From positions 77,835-141,834 of the forward strand of contig CAZKRM010000004.1 in the NCBI GenBank assembly GCA_964555285.1: a stretch of DNA of 64,000 nucleotides, written 5' to 3'. Source of the DNA: JBBIQV01 sp964555285 (GTDB lineage: Bacteria > Nitrospirota > Nitrospiria > Nitrospirales > Nitrospiraceae). This document shows, in pieces, positions 23,701 to 31,351 of the stretch; within the stretch, counting starts at the first letter, position 1, and every line of letters begins with the position of its first letter. Made by a program: the position numbers and the translations under genes. The notes below the pieces were generated by a model. It did no database searches. It had not been told where the DNA came from and saw only the letters and a list, made by a program, of their open reading frames with translations.

Positions 23701-25767
23701 ATGGCTGAAAATAGAGAACTAGCCCTAGTACTTAAACTCGTTGCCGATCAATTTGCTAGCGGCCTGAGCAGCGCTCGCGATTCTCTTAAAACCTTCGGTA
23801 CCGAGGTCGCCAAAATGGCGGCACCGTTGGCCGCCGTGGGTGTAGCGATGGGCGGCGTGGTCGTCAAGGCGGCCAATTTCGGAGAGGATCTGAAGCGTGC
23901 TTCTAAGAGCATCGGGATCGGTGTGGAAGCATTGGCGGGGTTGCGCTACGCGGCTGAATTGTCAGAGACGCCGGTTGAGGCATTAGAAAAAGGGATCGCG
24001 AAGCTAGCGAAGGCCACAGTACATGCTGCCGATGGAGATGCGCAAGCCGCCGCCTTATTCGAAAAAGTGGGAGTCTCTGCCCAAGATGCGGACGGCAAAG
24101 TACGGCCGATGCAAGAACTTCTGCTCGACATCGCCGACAAATTCGCAAGCATGACCAACGAGACTGAGCGGACCGGTCTAGCCATGGATCTGTTCGGGAA
24201 AAGCGGCGCGGCGCTGATTCCATTGTTCAGCGAGGGCGCAACGAAGATTCGGGCCATGATAGAAGAGGCCCGGCAACTCGGGATCGTCATCAGCAATGAA
24301 GACGCAGAAGCCGCCGACGAGTTCAACGACAACCTGACTCGATTGCACAAAATGTTACTCGGTCTGACGGTGCAGCTCGGCACGCAATTCATTCCCGCAT
24401 TGAACCAAATTGCGGAAGCGATCAAGCCGGTAGTGATTGCGATCAGTGAATGGGCCCATGCCCATCCCGAGCTGATGCAGGGCTTGGTTGCCATGGCGGG
24501 AATCCTGGGCGCCGGCGGAGCCGTTGCCGTCGCCGTGGCGGCGTTCGGCGCCCTTCTCGCCGGACTGGCGGTGGTCGGCGGGCCCATTCTGCTGGTGTCG
24601 GCCGGCATTGCTGCTTTCGTCGGTGTGTTGGTGGCCTTCCGCAAGGAAATCGCGTCTGCCATCGAGAGCGTGAGGAGGTTCGTCAACGACGGGCTGGCTG
24701 CCGCCGATCGCTTCATCTCCACCATGGTCGAAGGGCTTGAGAAGAAGATCGCTCCCATCGCCAAGGTGGCCGAATCCATCGCCGGCGCCGTGGCGAAGTT
24801 TCTCAAGCCCGGCTCGCCGACGGAGGAGGGCCCCTGGTCCGATCTGGATCAATGGGGGGAGCGGTTCGGCGAGACCTTGGCCGAAGGCATGGAGCGTGGT
24901 GCGCCTGCCGTTGCCGATGCCGCTGAGGGAATTGCAACCGACGCGAAGGCGAAGTTCAAACAGGAAAGCGCGAATCGCCGCATTGCCAACGAATTGGACC
25001 TTCGAGGAACAATCCCCACCCGCGAGGGTGGCAGATTTACGGGCGCCGTCGAACGGACCGGGACAACCTTCACGGAGGGCATGGAGGAAGGCTTCAAAAA
25101 ATTTACCGAGCGCGCCGAGGATAGCTTTGCGCTGGGGGTGCAACTCGCGGATGCCGCCGCACAAGCGATGGCGAATGCGTTCGAGAAGTTCTTCTTCAAT
25201 GTGCTCGAAGGGAAAATCAGAAGCCTGAAAGATGTGTTCAGCGCTTTGCAGGATTTAACGAAAGCCTTCGTCGATGCCATCATTAAGGAACTGATCAGAA
25301 TTGCGGCGGTGAAGACGGTCGGCCTCGTCTTCGGCCTCTTTGGCATTGACGGCGGCCCAAAGGTCAAGGCGAATACCGGCGGACAAATCGTTCGCCGGTA
25401 TGGGGTCGGCGGGACCGTCGCCGGCGTCGGCAGCACCGACACCGTACCGGCCATGCTCACGCCAGGTGAATATGTGCTCTCCCGAACCGGCGTCGAGGCC
25501 TTGGACCGCCTGAACGCCGGACAAATTCCTCTCATCCCGGTCGGGGGCTCGGCTCCACCCGCCGTTGAGAACAAGGTCGACATCATCATCAACAACTTTG
25601 GGTCCGCTCCTGTTGAATCAACCCAGTCTGGCGGGCGTTGGCGCGACGGCCGACAGCAGATCTATGTCACGATCCGCGATGTGATGAAAAAGGCATTCTC
25701 TGAAGGCGATATGGACAGGGTGTTAGAAAACCGATTCATGATGAGGCCGAGGCCCACTATGAGATAG
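23701..25767 (+). CDS. Phage tail tape measure protein
   Basis: 688 residues. The N-terminal ELALVLKLVADQFASGLSSA and GTEVAKMAAPLAAVGVAMGG form the typical start. The phage tape measure core includes FGEDLKRASKSIGIGVEALA and LAMDLFGKSGAALIPLF. Next come hydrophobic helices (about 258-310, GAGGAVAVAVAAFGALLAGL), a Lys/Glu helical part, and the classical C-terminal GGxVxGxGSTDTVPAMLTPGEYVLS block. Tape measure length sets the tail length of long-tailed phages (about 0.15 nm per residue, so near 100 nm). No major tail, tube or baseplate gene accompanies it. AGAGGATGAGGC precedes the ATG. Confidence 0.93.
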   Translation: MAENRELALVLKLVADQFASGLSSARDSLKTFGTEVAKMAAPLAAVGVAMGGVVVKAANFGEDLKRASKSIGIGVEALAGLRYAAELSETPVEALEKGIAKLAKATVHAADGDAQAAALFEKVGVSAQDADGKVRPMQELLLDIADKFASMTNETERTGLAMDLFGKSGAALIPLFSEGATKIRAMIEEARQLGIVISNEDAEAADEFNDNLTRLHKMLLGLTVQLGTQFIPALNQIAEAIKPVVIAISEWAHAHPELMQGLVAMAGILGAGGAVAVAVAAFGALLAGLAVVGGPILLVSAGIAAFVGVLVAFRKEIASAIESVRRFVNDGLAAADRFISTMVEGLEKKIAPIAKVAESIAGAVAKFLKPGSPTEEGPWSDLDQWGERFGETLAEGMERGAPAVADAAEGIATDAKAKFKQESANRRIANELDLRGTIPTREGGRFTGAVERTGTTFTEGMEEGFKKFTERAEDSFALGVQLADAAAQAMANAFEKFFFNVLEGKIRSLKDVFSALQDLTKAFVDAIIKELIRIAAVKTVGLVFGLFGIDGGPKVKANTGGQIVRRYGVGGTVAGVGSTDTVPAMLTPGEYVLSRTGVEALDRLNAGQIPLIPVGGSAPPAVENKVDIIINNFGSAPVESTQSGGRWRDGRQQIYVTIRDVMKKAFSEGDMDRVLENRFMMRPRPTMR

Positions 25768-25809
25768 CGCGATGGCTGAACTTAGTGCAACTACAAAGGA
25801 GAACATCTC

Positions 25810-26259
25810 ATGCCGAACGATGTGGCACAGCGAACCTATAGGATTGCGGACAAGACCTTCTACCAAACTGAATTGGTGTGGGGGCAGGTCCGCTGGCTCC
25901 ATACCCGCACGAAGGGCTACTCCTTACGCGCCCTTGAGCCGGAACACATAATGGAGTTGCTGGCCAACGAATTGTCCGGGATCCTGGCGATCATCCTGAT
26001 CGAAGCCGGTCAGACGCCGGCAACCAAGGTGCAAGCCGGTATGGACGCCGTGCGAAAGCTGGAAGCCTGGCTGGACGCCACCCTTCGACCGGAAGAGGCG
26101 GTGCCCATCATGCAGGATTTTTTCACTTCTGCCCAGCTCCCGAAACTGATGGGGGAGTTGGGCAGAATGCTTCCGAAGACGACGGTTGGATCGAGCGAGC
26201 CCTCGTCCTCCTCAGCGACGGCGACGCCGGCAAGCTCCCCTGGTTCCTCGGCCATCTGA
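25810..26259 (+). CDS. Tail assembly chaperone-like protein, short form (gpG-like)
   Basis: 149 residues, mostly helical: FYQTELVWGQVRWLHTRTKG, then EHIMELLANELSGILAIILI and VQAGMDAVRKLEAWLDATL. The zero-frame C-terminus is low-complexity Ser/Ala/Pro. There is no named-family match, but length, helical content, neighbour (tape measure) and an internal -1 frameshift signal at 26118-26166 are the hallmarks of lambda G/GT tail chaperones, which coat the tape measure during tube assembly. The order is unusual: chaperones normally precede the tape measure gene. AAAGGAGAACATCTC gives the ribosome binding site. Confidence 0.6.
   Translation: MPNDVAQRTYRIADKTFYQTELVWGQVRWLHTRTKGYSLRALEPEHIMELLANELSGILAIILIEAGQTPATKVQAGMDAVRKLEAWLDATLRPEEAVPIMQDFFTSAQLPKLMGELGRMLPKTTVGSSEPSSSSATATPASSPGSSAI
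26118..26166 (+). promoter_or_regulatory. Programmed -1 frameshift signal (slippery heptamer plus stem-loop)
   Basis: The heptamer T-TTT-TTC (26118-26124) is in the correct zero frame (GAT TTT TTC). After a 3-base spacer, 26128-26141 pairs with 26153-26166: the left strand is TCTGCCCAGCTCCC and the right is GGGAGTTGGGCAGA, giving 14 pairs with one G-U and an 11-base loop. Slipping back one base opens a 123-residue extension ending at 26495. U-UUU-UUC is an established slippery site in bacteria. Confidence 0.72.
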
Positions 26260-26495
26260 CGCCGCGCGAATCGGCGCCATTTCTGGAGCGCCAATTGGAG
26301 CGGCGGTTAGTCGATCAAGGGCTCTTGCGCATCATGGGAGTGGAGTTGCCCTGGCTCGCCGGGAAAAAAGAAATGCCGTGTTGGAAACGCAATCAGCCTA
26401 TTGGAGAAGCGTGCGGGGGCCGGCGTCTTGAGGAGTGCACAAAGTTCTTCGGTCAGGAGCAATTGCCGGTCCTCTGCCGCACATGTCCCGGCTAA
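26124..26495 (+). CDS. -1 frame extension of the chaperone-like gene (gpT-like half of a G-GT fusion)
   Basis: This frame has no ATG, GTG or TTG start until TTG 26295, yet it encodes protein-like sequence well before that: EDDGWIERALVLLSDGDAGK, then LPWFLGHLTPRESAPFLERQ and QGLLRIMGVELPWLAGKKE. Its C-terminus has five Cys (CWKRNQPIGEACGG, EECTKFF, LCRTCPG), a possible metal site. Read through the slippery site it would give a 228-residue fusion with the first 105 residues of the upstream protein. A separate 66-residue protein from TTG 26295 is the alternative. Confidence 0.6.
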   Translation, partial: HFCPAPETDGGVGQNASEDDGWIERALVLLSDGDAGKLPWFLGHLTPRESAPFLERQLERRLVDQGLLRIMGVELPWLAGKKEMPCWKRNQPIGEACGGRRLEECTKFFGQEQLPVLCRTCPG

Positions 26496-26508
26496 GGAGA
26501 ATTTGACC

Positions 26509-26949
26509 ATGATGCTATATGCGACCGGCGCGATTCTGAAAATGTGCATCAATGGCCAGGACCTCACCATCGAAGCGGATCGGCCATTCACCATGCCAAC
26601 AAGGTGGGCGATTCCCATTCTGATTAAAGTGCGCCAGCACGTGCACGCCCTCTCGCCGGTGAGTCCAAGCCAGGGCTGCTCTGTGACCTGGCGAACCCCA
26701 GATGGCCGGACAGGCACCGGTCCAGTGTTGTTGGTTTATGAATATCGAGGCCAGCCATGGCTTTTGGTGCAATGTGATGGCCGGGGGCGGTTTGTGCCAC
26801 AAGTAGACGTGATTCAGGTTGATCCCCACCCGCTCTTTCGGACCCTTGGCGAAGCGATGGAGGCGGCCGGGACGCAGGCCGCCGAAGAGATGGCGTCCGA
26901 CATTGCGCGGACCATGCTTGGGATTCCCCCTGAATCGCTCGACGAATAA
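26509..26949 (+). CDS. Unknown element protein (146 aa), possibly tail-associated
   Basis: MMLYATGAILKMCINGQDLT, then IEADRPFTMPTRWAIPILIK and VLLVYEYRGQPWLLVQCDGRG: a beta-rich protein with a helical, acidic C-terminus (LGEAMEAAGTQAAEEMASDI). No family is recognised. It starts 13 bases after the frameshifted gene, with AAGGAG at 26494-26499 as ribosome binding site, so it belongs to the same tail-type transcription unit. Confidence 0.5.
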   Translation: MMLYATGAILKMCINGQDLTIEADRPFTMPTRWAIPILIKVRQHVHALSPVSPSQGCSVTWRTPDGRTGTGPVLLVYEYRGQPWLLVQCDGRGRFVPQVDVIQVDPHPLFRTLGEAMEAAGTQAAEEMASDIARTMLGIPPESLDE

Positions 26950-26950
26950 C

Positions 26951-27256
26951 ATGGCAGCACTGATCGACCAGATGCAAAACCAGACCCGTGCTGTCGCCAA
27001 GATCGAGCAGGCCTTGACGATGATCTCAACCGGCTTGGTACATCGTGATCGGCAGATCCGCCTGGCGATTCTGAGTGAGCTCGTCGACCCCACGGTCCCG
27101 GCAGAACTTCGCAAGAAGCCACGCGCACTCCTTGAGGCCGTGGCCGAGACCATCACGGCACTTGGCCGGCAACTGAGTGAAGGCATTTCTTTTGAGACGC
27201 TCTTGGAACTTCAATCGGAAGCCCGCCAGCTGTTTGACCGAATCAATAGGACTTGA
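26951..27256 (+). CDS. Helical element protein of unknown function (101 aa)
   Basis: Fully helical: ALIDQMQNQTRAVAKIEQAL, LRKKPRALLEAVAETITALG and LLELQSEARQLFDRI. It starts one base after the previous stop codon, which indicates translational coupling. No known domain. The open frame extends upstream to 26819, but that part is a shadow of the preceding gene. Confidence 0.5.
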   Translation: MAALIDQMQNQTRAVAKIEQALTMISTGLVHRDRQIRLAILSELVDPTVPAELRKKPRALLEAVAETITALGRQLSEGISFETLLELQSEARQLFDRINRT

Positions 27257-27267
27257 AAGAAGCGGCA

Positions 27268-27468
27268 ATGACACCGGCTTCATCGTCAAAACTCCCTGCC
27301 TCCCCTCCCGGCCTTCCCTGGTCTCCGGAACTTTTTGAACAAATTACCGACCTCATGGCTGAGGCACTCTTCCAGGATTTTCAAGCGCATCGGCGGGCTA
27401 CGGTTCAATCCCCCCAGGGACCAAACCATAAAATCTTGTTGACGGATTCATCGAACGAGAATAAGTGA
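27268..27468 (+). CDS. Small element protein of unknown function (66 aa)
   Basis: A Pro/Ser-rich start (TPASSSKLPASPPGLPWSPE) leads to one helix, LFEQITDLMAEALFQDFQAH. ATG 27268 is chosen over the upstream TTG at 27253. Its TGA overlaps the ATG of the recombinase gene (ATGA, 27468), so the two are coupled. It could be a regulator or leader of the recombinase; nothing confirms this. Confidence 0.45.
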   Translation: MTPASSSKLPASPPGLPWSPELFEQITDLMAEALFQDFQAHRRATVQSPQGPNHKILLTDSSNENK

Positions 27469-29201
27469 TGGCCACGCAGAACGATGAGGGCTCTATGCGC
27501 GCTGCTATCTACGTTAGAAAATCGACTGCTCAAACTGGAATGAGCGAAGACGCCCGTTCAGTCGAACGGCAGAAGGCTCGAGCTCGGGACTATGCCGCTC
27601 GGCATGGATGGAGCGTTGCTGACGAGCACATCTTTGAAGATGATGGGATCAGCGGCGCTGAATTCGAACGCCGGCCAGGATTTCAGCGACTCAAGGAAAC
27701 TCTCAAACGTCGTTCTCCCTTCCAATATCTCATCGTGATGGATGAATCGAGGCTAGGCCGTGAATCCATCGAAACCGCTCATGTGCTCAAGCAACTCATG
27801 CTCGCCGGCGTGCGGATCTTCGCCTATCTGGACGATCGAGAAGTTGTACTCGACAACCTCATGGACAAAATGCGGCTGGCTTTCACAGGACTAATGGACG
27901 ATGGCGAACGTTATCGGGCCCAGCAGCGGACGTTCGATGCACTTCACCGAAAAGCATTACTTGGCCACGTGACAGGCGGACGGGTCTATGGATATGACAA
28001 TGTCGAGATTCATTCTTCCGTGCTTGATGCCTACGGCCGGCCCAAGCGCGATCATGTCGAACGGCAGATCAACGAGGAGCAGGCGGCAATCGTGCGCCGG
28101 ATCTTCCAGCTTTGTGCAGAAGGCAAGGGCATGGTGACGATCGCTCGGCAACTGAACGATGAAGGCCTGCCGGCTCCACGAAACAGCCAGGGCAGGAAAA
28201 TCTCGTGGAGCCCGTCTTCCGTGCGGAGCCTCCTGTTCAGGCGGTTGTATCTCGGCGAAGTGATTTGGAACAAGACGAAGAAGCGCAATCCCTGGGGCAT
28301 GCAACAGCAGAGAAAGCGCCCGGAGAAGGACTGGGTGAAGATCCCCATGCCGCACCTTCGGATCATCTCAGAAAGCGACTGGAAGGCCGCCCATGATCGC
28401 CTGGACGCCACGCGCACCAGCTATCTGAGAGGCACCAAGGGGGAATTGTGGGGCAGGCCAGCGAGCACCCTGGACTCGAAGTATCTTCTCACTGGGCTGG
28501 TGAAGTGTGGCCAGTGCGGGGGAAGTGTCTATGTCCGGAGCAGCTCGCGGAAGGGAAGCCGCGCATTGTTCTACGGCTGCATGACCTACCATCTTCGAGG
28601 GCGAACCGCCTGCACCAATAATCTGCTGACTCCGATGGATCGGGCCAACGACGAAGTTCTCACGGTTCTGGAGCGTGATGTCTTGCATCCGGATGTCACT
28701 AAGACAGTCGTTCGAAAGGCCCTGGATAAGTTCCGGGCATCCGAATGCGAATGGAAGGAACGCCGGCAGGTACTTCTCAAGCAAATTTCTGGCGTCGATG
28801 CAGAGAATAAAAGACTTGTATCGGCCATATCCTCGGGGGGTGACATTCCGGCCCTTGTGGAGGCCCTCAAAGCCGCTAATGAGCGAAAAGACTCTCTCCT
28901 AAGCGAGTTGACCACGGTCAACGGCTATCAGCATTCAGAAGCTGATTATGACCAACTAGAGAAGGATTTACAGGCCCACTTTGAGGCTTCGTGGAAGACT
29001 ATCTTGACCCGGCAGGTAGGCCCAACCCGCCAGATCCTGCGCAAGCTCTTCAACGGCGATCGCCTCCCCTTCATTCCCGCCATCGATCAAGCTGGCTCTC
29101 GGTATGAGTTCAAAGGAACTGCCTCGATCGGGCGGTTACTGGTTGGTCATGCAAAAGGTTTGGCGTCCCCAACGGGATTCGAACCCGTGTTGCCGGCTTG
29201 A
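27468..29201 (+). CDS. Large serine recombinase (integrase of the element)
   Basis: 577 residues. The resolvase domain begins at RAAIYVRKSTAQ with nucleophile Ser19, followed by DDGISGAEFERRPGFQRL and VMDESRLGRESIE. The recombinase domain (LNDEGLPAPRNSQGRKISWS, VRSLLFRRLYLGEVIWNKTK) contacts att DNA. A zinc ribbon (KCGQCGG ... YGCMTY ... TACTNN) and a C-terminal coiled coil complete the family plan. It integrates and, with a directionality factor, excises the element. The last residues (ASPTGFEPVLPA) are a translation of the tRNA gene; in the excised circle they would differ. ATG 27468 overlaps the upstream stop; ATG 27495 is possible. Confidence 0.94.
   Translation: MATQNDEGSMRAAIYVRKSTAQTGMSEDARSVERQKARARDYAARHGWSVADEHIFEDDGISGAEFERRPGFQRLKETLKRRSPFQYLIVMDESRLGRESIETAHVLKQLMLAGVRIFAYLDDREVVLDNLMDKMRLAFTGLMDDGERYRAQQRTFDALHRKALLGHVTGGRVYGYDNVEIHSSVLDAYGRPKRDHVERQINEEQAAIVRRIFQLCAEGKGMVTIARQLNDEGLPAPRNSQGRKISWSPSSVRSLLFRRLYLGEVIWNKTKKRNPWGMQQQRKRPEKDWVKIPMPHLRIISESDWKAAHDRLDATRTSYLRGTKGELWGRPASTLDSKYLLTGLVKCGQCGGSVYVRSSSRKGSRALFYGCMTYHLRGRTACTNNLLTPMDRANDEVLTVLERDVLHPDVTKTVVRKALDKFRASECEWKERRQVLLKQISGVDAENKRLVSAISSGGDIPALVEALKAANERKDSLLSELTTVNGYQHSEADYDQLEKDLQAHFEASWKTILTRQVGPTRQILRKLFNGDRLPFIPAIDQAGSRYEFKGTASIGRLLVGHAKGLASPTGFEPVLPA
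29161..29182. repeat. attR: 22-base repeat inside the tRNA-Glu 3' end
   Basis: Exact copy of 13253-13274. It runs from the encoded CCA through the acceptor and T arms, so recombination here leaves a functional tRNA. It also lies within the last codons of the recombinase frame. Confidence 0.88.
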
Positions 29202-29238
29202 AAGGCCGACGTCCTAGGCCAGGCTAGACGATGGGGAC
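29161..29238 (-). tRNA. tRNA-Glu (anticodon TTC)
   Basis: 78 bases on the reverse strand with encoded CCA. The acceptor GTCCCCA pairs with TGGGGAC, discriminator G. The D arm contains CGTCTAG, the anticodon loop CTTTCAA gives TTC, flanked by CGGC/GCCG, and the T arm is ACGGGTTCGAATCCCGT. It closely follows the bacterial tRNA-Glu pattern. The 3' 22 bases are the element's attachment site, so its 5' 56 bases are chromosomal and the 3' end is element-supplied. Confidence 0.95.
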
Positions 29239-29440
29239 GCCCAAGAAAAGACGCGGTGCTGTCAAAGAAGACGGCGGTGTCTTATCACATTCCATGGTGA
29301 AGTGTCACTATGAAGAGGCTCCGGTCTCGTTGATCGATTGACGGCCTGCCTCGCCGGCGTTGCTCTAGCCGGTGAGATGATATACGATCACACGCACGGA
29401 GTCCCTTACTCGACGTCCTCGATCATTAGCTCCGTCCACC

Positions 29441-31348
29441 ATGACGACCAGCCAAACCTTGCTCACGCAGGACGACCTGTACCTTTTCAACGAGGGCTCG
29501 CACTTCCACCTCTATGAGAGACTCGGCGCGCACCCGCTGACCGTCAACGGCGTGAACGGCACGGCGTTCGGCGTCTGGGCCCCCAATGCCGAACAGGTAT
29601 CCGTCGTCGGCACCTTCAACGACTGGGACCGGGCCAGCCACCCCTTGCACATGCGGGAATCCTCCGGGATCTGGGAAGGCTTCATCCCTGGTGTCACGAC
29701 AGGCACCCTCTACAAGTACGCCATTGGGTCTCGCCACCACGGCTACCGCGTCGAGAAAACCGACCCCTTCTCGTTTTTTAACGAAATTCCTCCCAACACG
29801 GCCTCCATCGTCTGGACGCTCGACTACGAGTGGCACGATCGCGACTGGATGGTCTCCCGATCCCGGCGTAACAGCCTCGATGCGCCGATCAGCATCTATG
29901 AAGTGCATTTCGGCTCCTGGATGCGGGTCGTGGAAGACGGGAATCGCTCCCTCAGTTACCGGGAAGCGGCCGTGACGCTCGTGGAGTATGTGCAGCGGAT
30001 GGGGTTCACCCACGTCGAGTTTCTGCCGCTCATGGACCATCCCTTCTTCGGGTCCTGGGGATACCAAACAACCGGCTACTTCGCCCCATCGGGCTGCTTC
30101 GGCACGCCACAAGACTTCATGTACTTGATCGACGAGCTGCATCGGCACGGCATCGGCGTGATCCTCGATTGGGTCCCCTCGCATTTTCCCACCGACCAGC
30201 ACGGGTTGAGTTACTTCGACGGCACCCATCTCTACGAGCACGCGGACCCACGCCAGGGATTTCATCCCGACTGGGGGACCTGCGTCTTCAACTACGGGCG
30301 CAGCGAAGTGCGCAGCTTTCTGACCAGCAGTGCCCTCTTCTGGCTCGACAAGTACCATATCGACGGGCTCCGCGTGGATGCGGTCGCCTCCATGCTCTAC
30401 CTGGATTATTCGCGCAAGGAAGGCGAATGGATCGCGAATCCTTACGGCGGGCGCGAGAATCTCGACGCGATCGGATTTCTGCGCCGGCTCAATGAGGAGG
30501 TCTATCGTCGCTACCCGGACGTGCAGACCATGGCCGAGGAATCCACCTCCTGGCCCGCCGTGTCACGGCCGACGACGATAGGTGGATTGGGGTTCGGACT
30601 GAAATGGGACATGGGGTGGATGCACGACACCTTGGAGTACATGGCGCTCGATCCCGTCTACCGCAAGCACCATCACAACAACCTCACCTTCCGCATGCTC
30701 TATGCCTTCCACGAGAACTTCGTCCTGCCGCTCTCGCACGACGAGGTGGTGCATGGGAAAGGCTCGCTGCTCGGCAAGATGTCCGGCGACGATTGGCAGA
30801 AATTCGCGAACCTGCGTCTGCTCTTCGGCTACATGTACGCGCAATCCGCGAAAAAGCTCCTCTTCATGGGCAGCGAGTTCGGCCAATGGAGCGAGTGGGC
30901 GCACGATGGCAGTCTGGAATGGCATCTGTTGCAGTATGCGCCCCACCAGGGAATCCACCGATGGGTGACGGACTTGAATCGGCTCTACCGGACCGAACCG
31001 GCCCTGCATGAGCGGGACGTCGAGCCGGCCGGCTTTGAATGGATCGACTGCACCGACGCCGACGCGAGCGTGGTCAGCCTACTGCGGAGAGGTCAGGCGC
31101 CGGACGATCTGATAGTGGTGGTGTGCAACTTCACCCCGATCCCGCGTCCGAGCTACCAGGTCGGCACGCCCCGGGGCAGCCATTGGAAAGAAATTCTGAA
31201 CAGCGACGCGCAGGAGTATGGGGGAAGCGGGATGGGCAATCTCGGCAGCGTGGAGGCCGGTCCTCAGCCTGCCCACGAGCGCCCCTGTTCGATCACGATC
31301 ACGCTACCGCCGCTCTCCGTGCTGTTCTTCAAACCCACTGCGGGGTGA
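29441..31348 (+). CDS. glgB: 1,4-alpha-glucan branching enzyme
   Basis: 635 residues, GH13 family. A CBM48 domain (AFGVWAPNAEQVSVVGTFND) precedes the barrel with VEFLPLMDHPFFGSWGYQTT. The nucleophile Asp lies in DGLRVDAVASMLY, the acid/base Glu in MAEESTSWP, and the transition-state Asp in LSHDEVVHGKGSL. It moves segments to alpha-1,6 branch points in glycogen. It lacks the extra N1 domain of long GlgBs. The upstream gap 29239-29440 contains no gene; a TATACG box near 29378 could be part of its promoter. Other glycogen genes are not nearby. Confidence 0.95.
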   Translation: MTTSQTLLTQDDLYLFNEGSHFHLYERLGAHPLTVNGVNGTAFGVWAPNAEQVSVVGTFNDWDRASHPLHMRESSGIWEGFIPGVTTGTLYKYAIGSRHHGYRVEKTDPFSFFNEIPPNTASIVWTLDYEWHDRDWMVSRSRRNSLDAPISIYEVHFGSWMRVVEDGNRSLSYREAAVTLVEYVQRMGFTHVEFLPLMDHPFFGSWGYQTTGYFAPSGCFGTPQDFMYLIDELHRHGIGVILDWVPSHFPTDQHGLSYFDGTHLYEHADPRQGFHPDWGTCVFNYGRSEVRSFLTSSALFWLDKYHIDGLRVDAVASMLYLDYSRKEGEWIANPYGGRENLDAIGFLRRLNEEVYRRYPDVQTMAEESTSWPAVSRPTTIGGLGFGLKWDMGWMHDTLEYMALDPVYRKHHHNNLTFRMLYAFHENFVLPLSHDEVVHGKGSLLGKMSGDDWQKFANLRLLFGYMYAQSAKKLLFMGSEFGQWSEWAHDGSLEWHLLQYAPHQGIHRWVTDLNRLYRTEPALHERDVEPAGFEWIDCTDADASVVSLLRRGQAPDDLIVVVCNFTPIPRPSYQVGTPRGSHWKEILNSDAQEYGGSGMGNLGSVEAGPQPAHERPCSITITLPPLSVLFFKPTAG

Positions 31349-31351
31349 AAT

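Larger units (their letters stand above)
13253..29182. mobile_element. About 15.9-kb tRNA-Glu-integrated element with phage tail module (satellite-like)
   Basis: The element is bounded by exact 22-base direct repeats (13253-13274 and 29161-29182) matching the tRNA-Glu 3' end. The recombinase gene sits at the right end next to the intact tRNA. Inside are hicBA, ribbon-helix-helix regulators, two insertion sequences, MerR-like DNA-binding proteins, a RepA-type ATPase with a repeat-rich origin-like tract, a Nu1-type small terminase, a tape measure protein, a frameshifting tail-chaperone-like gene and several unknown small genes. No capsid, portal, large terminase, tube, baseplate or lysis gene is seen, and no conjugation gene. 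Codon usage of several internal genes (18.5-20.7 kb) is more AT-rich than the flanks. A phage satellite, a defective prophage or a plasmid-phage hybrid would each fit. Confidence 0.85.

Noticed and set aside
26819..26950. N-terminal extension of the 101-residue helical protein.
   Set aside because: These codons are Arg/Pro-rich out-of-frame readings of the preceding gene; the ATG at 26951 is coupled to its stop.
29159..29201. The recombinase ends ASPTGFEPVLPA, which looks like a conserved protein motif.
   Set aside because: It is the translation of the tRNA-Glu 3' end, a well-known artefact where genes or frames run into tRNA genes.
29242..29440. A gene between tRNA-Glu and glgB.
   Set aside because: No frame longer than about 30 codons with a ribosome binding site was found; it is treated as promoter space.
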